Source: Lachnospiraceae bacterium MC2017
GTDB taxonomy: Bacteria; Bacillota; Clostridia; Lachnospirales; Lachnospiraceae
Direction of reading: 5' to 3'
NCBI GenBank assembly: GCA_000701625.1
Contig: JNJK01000009.1
Span: forward strand, 62,001-126,000
DNA: 64,000 nt
Shown here: piece by piece, positions 61,507 through 64,000 of the stretch
Numbering within the stretch: the stretch's first letter is position 1
Layout of the letters: every line of letters starts with the position of its first letter
Position numbers and translations under genes: made by a program
The notes under the pieces: model-generated
Seen by the model: only the letters and a program-made list of their open reading frames with translations
Databases searched by the model: none
What the model was told of the DNA's origin: nothing

Positions 61507-62445
61507 TTATCTTGTAGTGATAACTGTACCGTTCTTACCAGCAAGGGCATCTGCGACTGCGTCGATCGATGTGATGAGCACCTTTCCTTCAGGATTCGAT
61601 GAAAGGAAATCAACTGCTGCCTTTATCTTCGGCTTCATGGTTCCATCTTCAAATGCTCCATCTCTCTCATACAGAGCTGCTTCCTCTACACTCATGTGAT
61701 GGATGGACTCCTCATTTGCAGTGCCGAAATTCTTCTTTACCGCATCTACACCTGTGAGGATTATAAGTTCATCCGCATCCAGTTCTTTCGCAAGGAGAGC
61801 TGCTATATCATCTTTCTCGATAACAGCACTTGCACCCTTAAGATTGCAATTCTGCTCAATTACCGGGATTCCGCCGCCACCTGCTGCTACAACGATCTGA
61901 CCCGCGTCAAAAAGAGTACGGATCGCATCGATCTCAACAATCTCCATAGGCTTAGGAGTCGCAACTACACGGAGATATCCCTTTCCCGGATCCTCTTTTG
62001 TGAAGTTGCCCTTTCTCTCCTCCATGGCCGCTTCTTCTGCTGTCATATGACGTCCGATAACCTTTGTCGGTGCATAAAATGCATCATCATAAGGATCAAC
62101 TGTTACCTGTGTCAATACTGTAGCTACTGTCTTGCTGATCCCTCTTGAAAGAAGCTCGCCCTTCAGTGAATTCTGAATATCATATCCGACATATCCCTGA
62201 CTCATTGCAGAACATACGCACATTGCTGCCGGAGAATAGTCCGGGTAAAGACGACGAAGTTCTGTCATAGCCTTATGGATCATGGATACCTGCGGTCCGT
62301 TTGAATGTGTTATCGCAAGTTCGTATCCTTCTTCTACAAGATCAGCCAGAGCCTTAACTGTACTACTAACTGCCTGTTTCTGCTCGTTCGTCGTCTCACC
62401 CAGTGCATTGTGCCCAAGAGAAACTACTGCACGCTTGTTTGCCAT
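61507..62445 (-). CDS. arcC: Carbamate kinase
   Basis: Makes ATP from carbamoyl phosphate, or the reverse, in arginine, agmatine or purine fermentation. It is 312 residues. Motifs are VVSLGHNALG (the family usually reads GGNAL, so Gly is His here), ITHSNGPQV, SAMSQGYVGYDIQ, VVAAGGGGIPV and ITGVDAV. No arginine deiminase or carbamoyltransferase gene is adjacent; it sits between the Rrf2 gene and cysK. The start is the ATG at 62445, after an AGGAGGAA site. Confidence 0.9.
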   Translation of the reverse strand: MANKRAVVSLGHNALGETTNEQKQAVSSTVKALADLVEEGYELAITHSNGPQVSMIHKAMTELRRLYPDYSPAAMCVCSAMSQGYVGYDIQNSLKGELLSRGISKTVATVLTQVTVDPYDDAFYAPTKVIGRHMTAEEAAMEERKGNFTKEDPGKGYLRVVATPKPMEIVEIDAIRTLFDAGQIVVAAGGGGIPVIEQNCNLKGASAVIEKDDIAALLAKELDADELIILTGVDAVKKNFGTANEESIHHMSVEEAALYERDGAFEDGTMKPKIKAAVDFLSSNPEGKVLITSIDAVADALAGKNGTVITTR

Positions 62446-62532
62446 TATTGCTTCCTCCTGTGAACTGCCCCAGAGGCAGGATTATTTACATCATCATATC
62501 ACAGAAAGGGCATCTGCAAAACATTTTAATGA

Positions 62533-63465
62533 TCAATCCTGATACAATGCTGTAGAAAGATAACGGTCACCACTGTCAGGAAGGAGCACTACTATATTCT
62601 TTCCCTTGTTTTCAGGTCTGGATGCGATGACCTTTGCTGCATGAAGAGCCGCACCTGAGGAAATACCTACAAGGAAGCCTTCTGTTCTGGCAATTTCTCT
62701 GCCCGTTGCAAAAGCATCATCATTTTCTACAGGTATGATCTCATCATATACCTCTGTATTTAATGTCTTTGGCACAAATCCTGCACCGATTCCCTGAATT
62801 TTGTGCGGTCCTGCTGTTCCCTTTGAAAGAACCGGTGAACTTGCAGGCTCAACAGCAATGATCTTAACCTCAGGATTCTTGCTCTTCAAATACTCACCTA
62901 CACCTGAAATTGTTCCGCCTGTTCCGATACCTGCAATAAAGAAATCAACTTTTCCGTCTGTATCTTCCCAGATCTCAGGTCCTGTAGTTGCTTTGTGTGT
63001 CGCAGGGTTTGCAGGATTCTCAAACTGACCTACGATAACAGAATTAGGTGTATTCTTATGAATTTCTTCGGCCTTTGCAATAGCTCCCTTCATTCCAGAC
63101 GCGCCATCTGTAAGTACGATCTCAGCACCATATGCCTTAAGGAAATTTCTTCTCTCAACTGACATTGTTTCAGGCATCGTGAGAACTGCTTTATATCCCT
63201 TCGCTGTAGCAACAGCAGCGATTCCTATACCTGTATTGCCGGATGTGGGCTCGATAAGAGTTGCTCCCTCTGATATAACCCCTCTCTTTTCATAGTCTTC
63301 GATCATGCCAAGAGCGATACGATCCTTTACTGATCCGGCAGGATTAAAATACTCCAGCTTCGCGATTATATGCGCATCGATATTTTCCTTTTTTTCAAAC
63401 TTAACGACCTCGAGAAGCGGTGTATGTCCAATAAGCTCTGTTGCTGATGTCTTTATGTTTGCCAT
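62533..63465 (-). CDS. cysK: Cysteine synthase A (O-acetylserine sulfhydrylase)
   Basis: PLP enzyme that makes cysteine from O-acetylserine and sulfide; 310 residues. It shows YFNPAGSVKDRIALGMIEDY with the PLP lysine, PTSGNTGIGIAAVA, MPETMSVERRNFLKAYGAE, GIGTGGTISGVGEYLK and GISSGAALHAA. AGGAAATAAGGA precedes the ATG. It is monocistronic, about 90 bases upstream of arcC on the same strand. Confidence 0.96.
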   Translation of the reverse strand: MANIKTSATELIGHTPLLEVVKFEKKENIDAHIIAKLEYFNPAGSVKDRIALGMIEDYEKRGVISEGATLIEPTSGNTGIGIAAVATAKGYKAVLTMPETMSVERRNFLKAYGAEIVLTDGASGMKGAIAKAEEIHKNTPNSVIVGQFENPANPATHKATTGPEIWEDTDGKVDFFIAGIGTGGTISGVGEYLKSKNPEVKIIAVEPASSPVLSKGTAGPHKIQGIGAGFVPKTLNTEVYDEIIPVENDDAFATGREIARTEGFLVGISSGAALHAAKVIASRPENKGKNIVVLLPDSGDRYLSTALYQD

Positions 63466-63509
63466 TCCTTATTTCCTCTCTTTCATATATTTCCCATGTG
63501 TTAAGTATG

Positions 63510-63538
63510 AATATAATAGAAGATCATATTTTTGTCAA
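63510..63538 (-). promoter_or_regulatory. Predicted promoter of cysK
   Basis: Minus strand TTGACA (63538-63533), a 17-base spacer, TATATT (63515-63510). The leader is about 40 bases, with no room for a T-box or SAM riboswitch. Confidence 0.72.
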
Positions 63539-63550
63539 TATCAGAGTAGA

Positions 63551-63586
63551 AAAAAACTGCCCTGCTTTTTCACAGGACAGTTTTTA
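63551..63586 (-). terminator. Terminator of the lspA-like gene
   Basis: AAAAACTGCCCTG pairs with CAGGACAGTTTTT, with one mismatch, followed on the minus strand by TTTC. It lies 10 bases after the stop. Confidence 0.85.
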
Positions 63587-63595
63587 GAATCCACA

Positions 63596-64000
63596 TTATT
63601 CTTTTTCCAGGATCTCCGCTGCCGTTGCTATGGCTGCACCGGTATATATTTCAAGATCACCGAGATTATAAACATACTTTCCGTGCGGCAGATAATCTAC
63701 TACATATCTGTTCCTCACGCGATCGATAGTATTACTGAAAGCACCACCGAGCACCAGTGCCCAGCCGAGTTTCTTTTTATCACTTTTATGAAAAGGAAGC
63801 CTAAGTGCCAGAAACAGTGTAAATATGCCTGCAACCGCAGCCACTATCCCAGGTCTTTCACGGAGCCTTTCACCTGCAAAACCGCTGTTATGTATCACTT
63901 CGCGAAACTTAAGTATTCTTTTCTCATTTGAATGATTTTCTGTATGCTCTTCAATATACTGTTTTTCCGCCAAATGCTTAAGACACAGATCTGCAGCAGC
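63596..64000 (-). CDS. lspA: Signal peptidase II-like protein (5' end beyond the window)
   Basis: Lipoprotein signal peptidase family, partial. The frame is open to the window edge (AAADLCLKHLAEKQYIEE), so the start lies outside; the internal TTG at 63973 is not the start. Motifs: an Asp in the first helix region (ADLCLK), GGAFSNTIDRVRNRYVVDYL with both catalytic aspartates, and YNLGDLEIY. The middle section (FREVIHNSGFAGERLRERP) diverges from the common NTGAAF motif but keeps the Asn. It processes the many lipoproteins seen here, if active. Confidence 0.75.
   Translation of the reverse strand, partial: AAADLCLKHLAEKQYIEEHTENHSNEKRILKFREVIHNSGFAGERLRERPGIVAAVAGIFTLFLALRLPFHKSDKKKLGWALVLGGAFSNTIDRVRNRYVVDYLPHGKYVYNLGDLEIYTGAAIATAAEILEKE

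Noticed and set aside
61507-62445. An arginine deiminase operon around carbamate kinase
   Set aside because: No arcA, arcB or arginine-ornithine antiporter gene is adjacent, so only the kinase can be supported.

Overview
The window looks like chromosomal DNA from a low-to-mid GC anaerobic Firmicute of the family Lachnospiraceae, possibly a rumen or gut strain. Pointers are a GntR/LacI-chimera AraR beside araA, an L-box lysine riboswitch before dapA, a DUF1836 gene, a TrpR-like YerC gene, AGAGG-type ribosome sites and many lipoproteins, with no outer-membrane genes. This is inferred from gene content; no 16S rRNA lies in the window. About four fifths of the genes are on the minus strand. No phage, insertion sequence or CRISPR array was seen.

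Layout. 1-8.4 kb: RNA methyltransferase (rlmD type), PcrA helicase, DUF1836 and YerC regulators, M18 aminopeptidase, a degenerate M23 protein and a cold-shock gene. 8.4-11.8 kb: arabinose regulator and araA. 11.8-14.6 kb: a lysine riboswitch followed by dapA-dapB-hisA, where hisA is of the eukaryotic HIS6 type. 14.6-22 kb: cobalamin adenosyltransferase, typA, a YitT protein, the TrkH/TrkA potassium system and exonuclease III. 22-24.5 kb: an unknown protein and a GtrII-like membrane glycosyltransferase. 24.7-26 kb: eight tRNAs in two transcription units, built partly by duplication. 26-31 kb: an overlapping operon of methyltransferase, amidase, rdgB and phosphodiesterase, then a two-gene operon of unknown function with a HAAS-type membrane protein.

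31-40.8 kb holds the most unusual locus. A TetR-family regulator is divergent from a three-gene operon in which two homologous proteins of about 1050 residues flank an RND/MMPL-type transporter. Each large protein has a signal peptide, GLUG repeats, a coiled coil of about 250 residues, more GLUG repeats and a C-terminal membrane anchor. One inverted repeat sits over both divergent -35 boxes. I know of no described system with this layout.

41-64 kb: a Gly/Pro-rich lipoprotein, an AGCS sodium:amino acid symporter, an aminotransferase with hisC and lepB, an MBOAT-SGNH O-acylation pair, a polar amino acid ABC transporter whose promoter is flanked by long inverted repeats, maf, a lipoprotein made almost wholly of Ser/Thr/Glu/Val/Ala repeats, a cell-wall cluster (GHL10-type hydrolase, lipoprotein, large amidase), a second MBOAT-SGNH pair, an Rrf2 regulator, carbamate kinase, cysK, and an lspA-like gene cut by the right edge. 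Much of this half serves the envelope: peptidoglycan trimming, polymer acylation, protein export and small-solute uptake.

All calls rest on reading the sequence and translations by eye. No similarity search or structure prediction was run, and promoter and operator calls are motif-based predictions.
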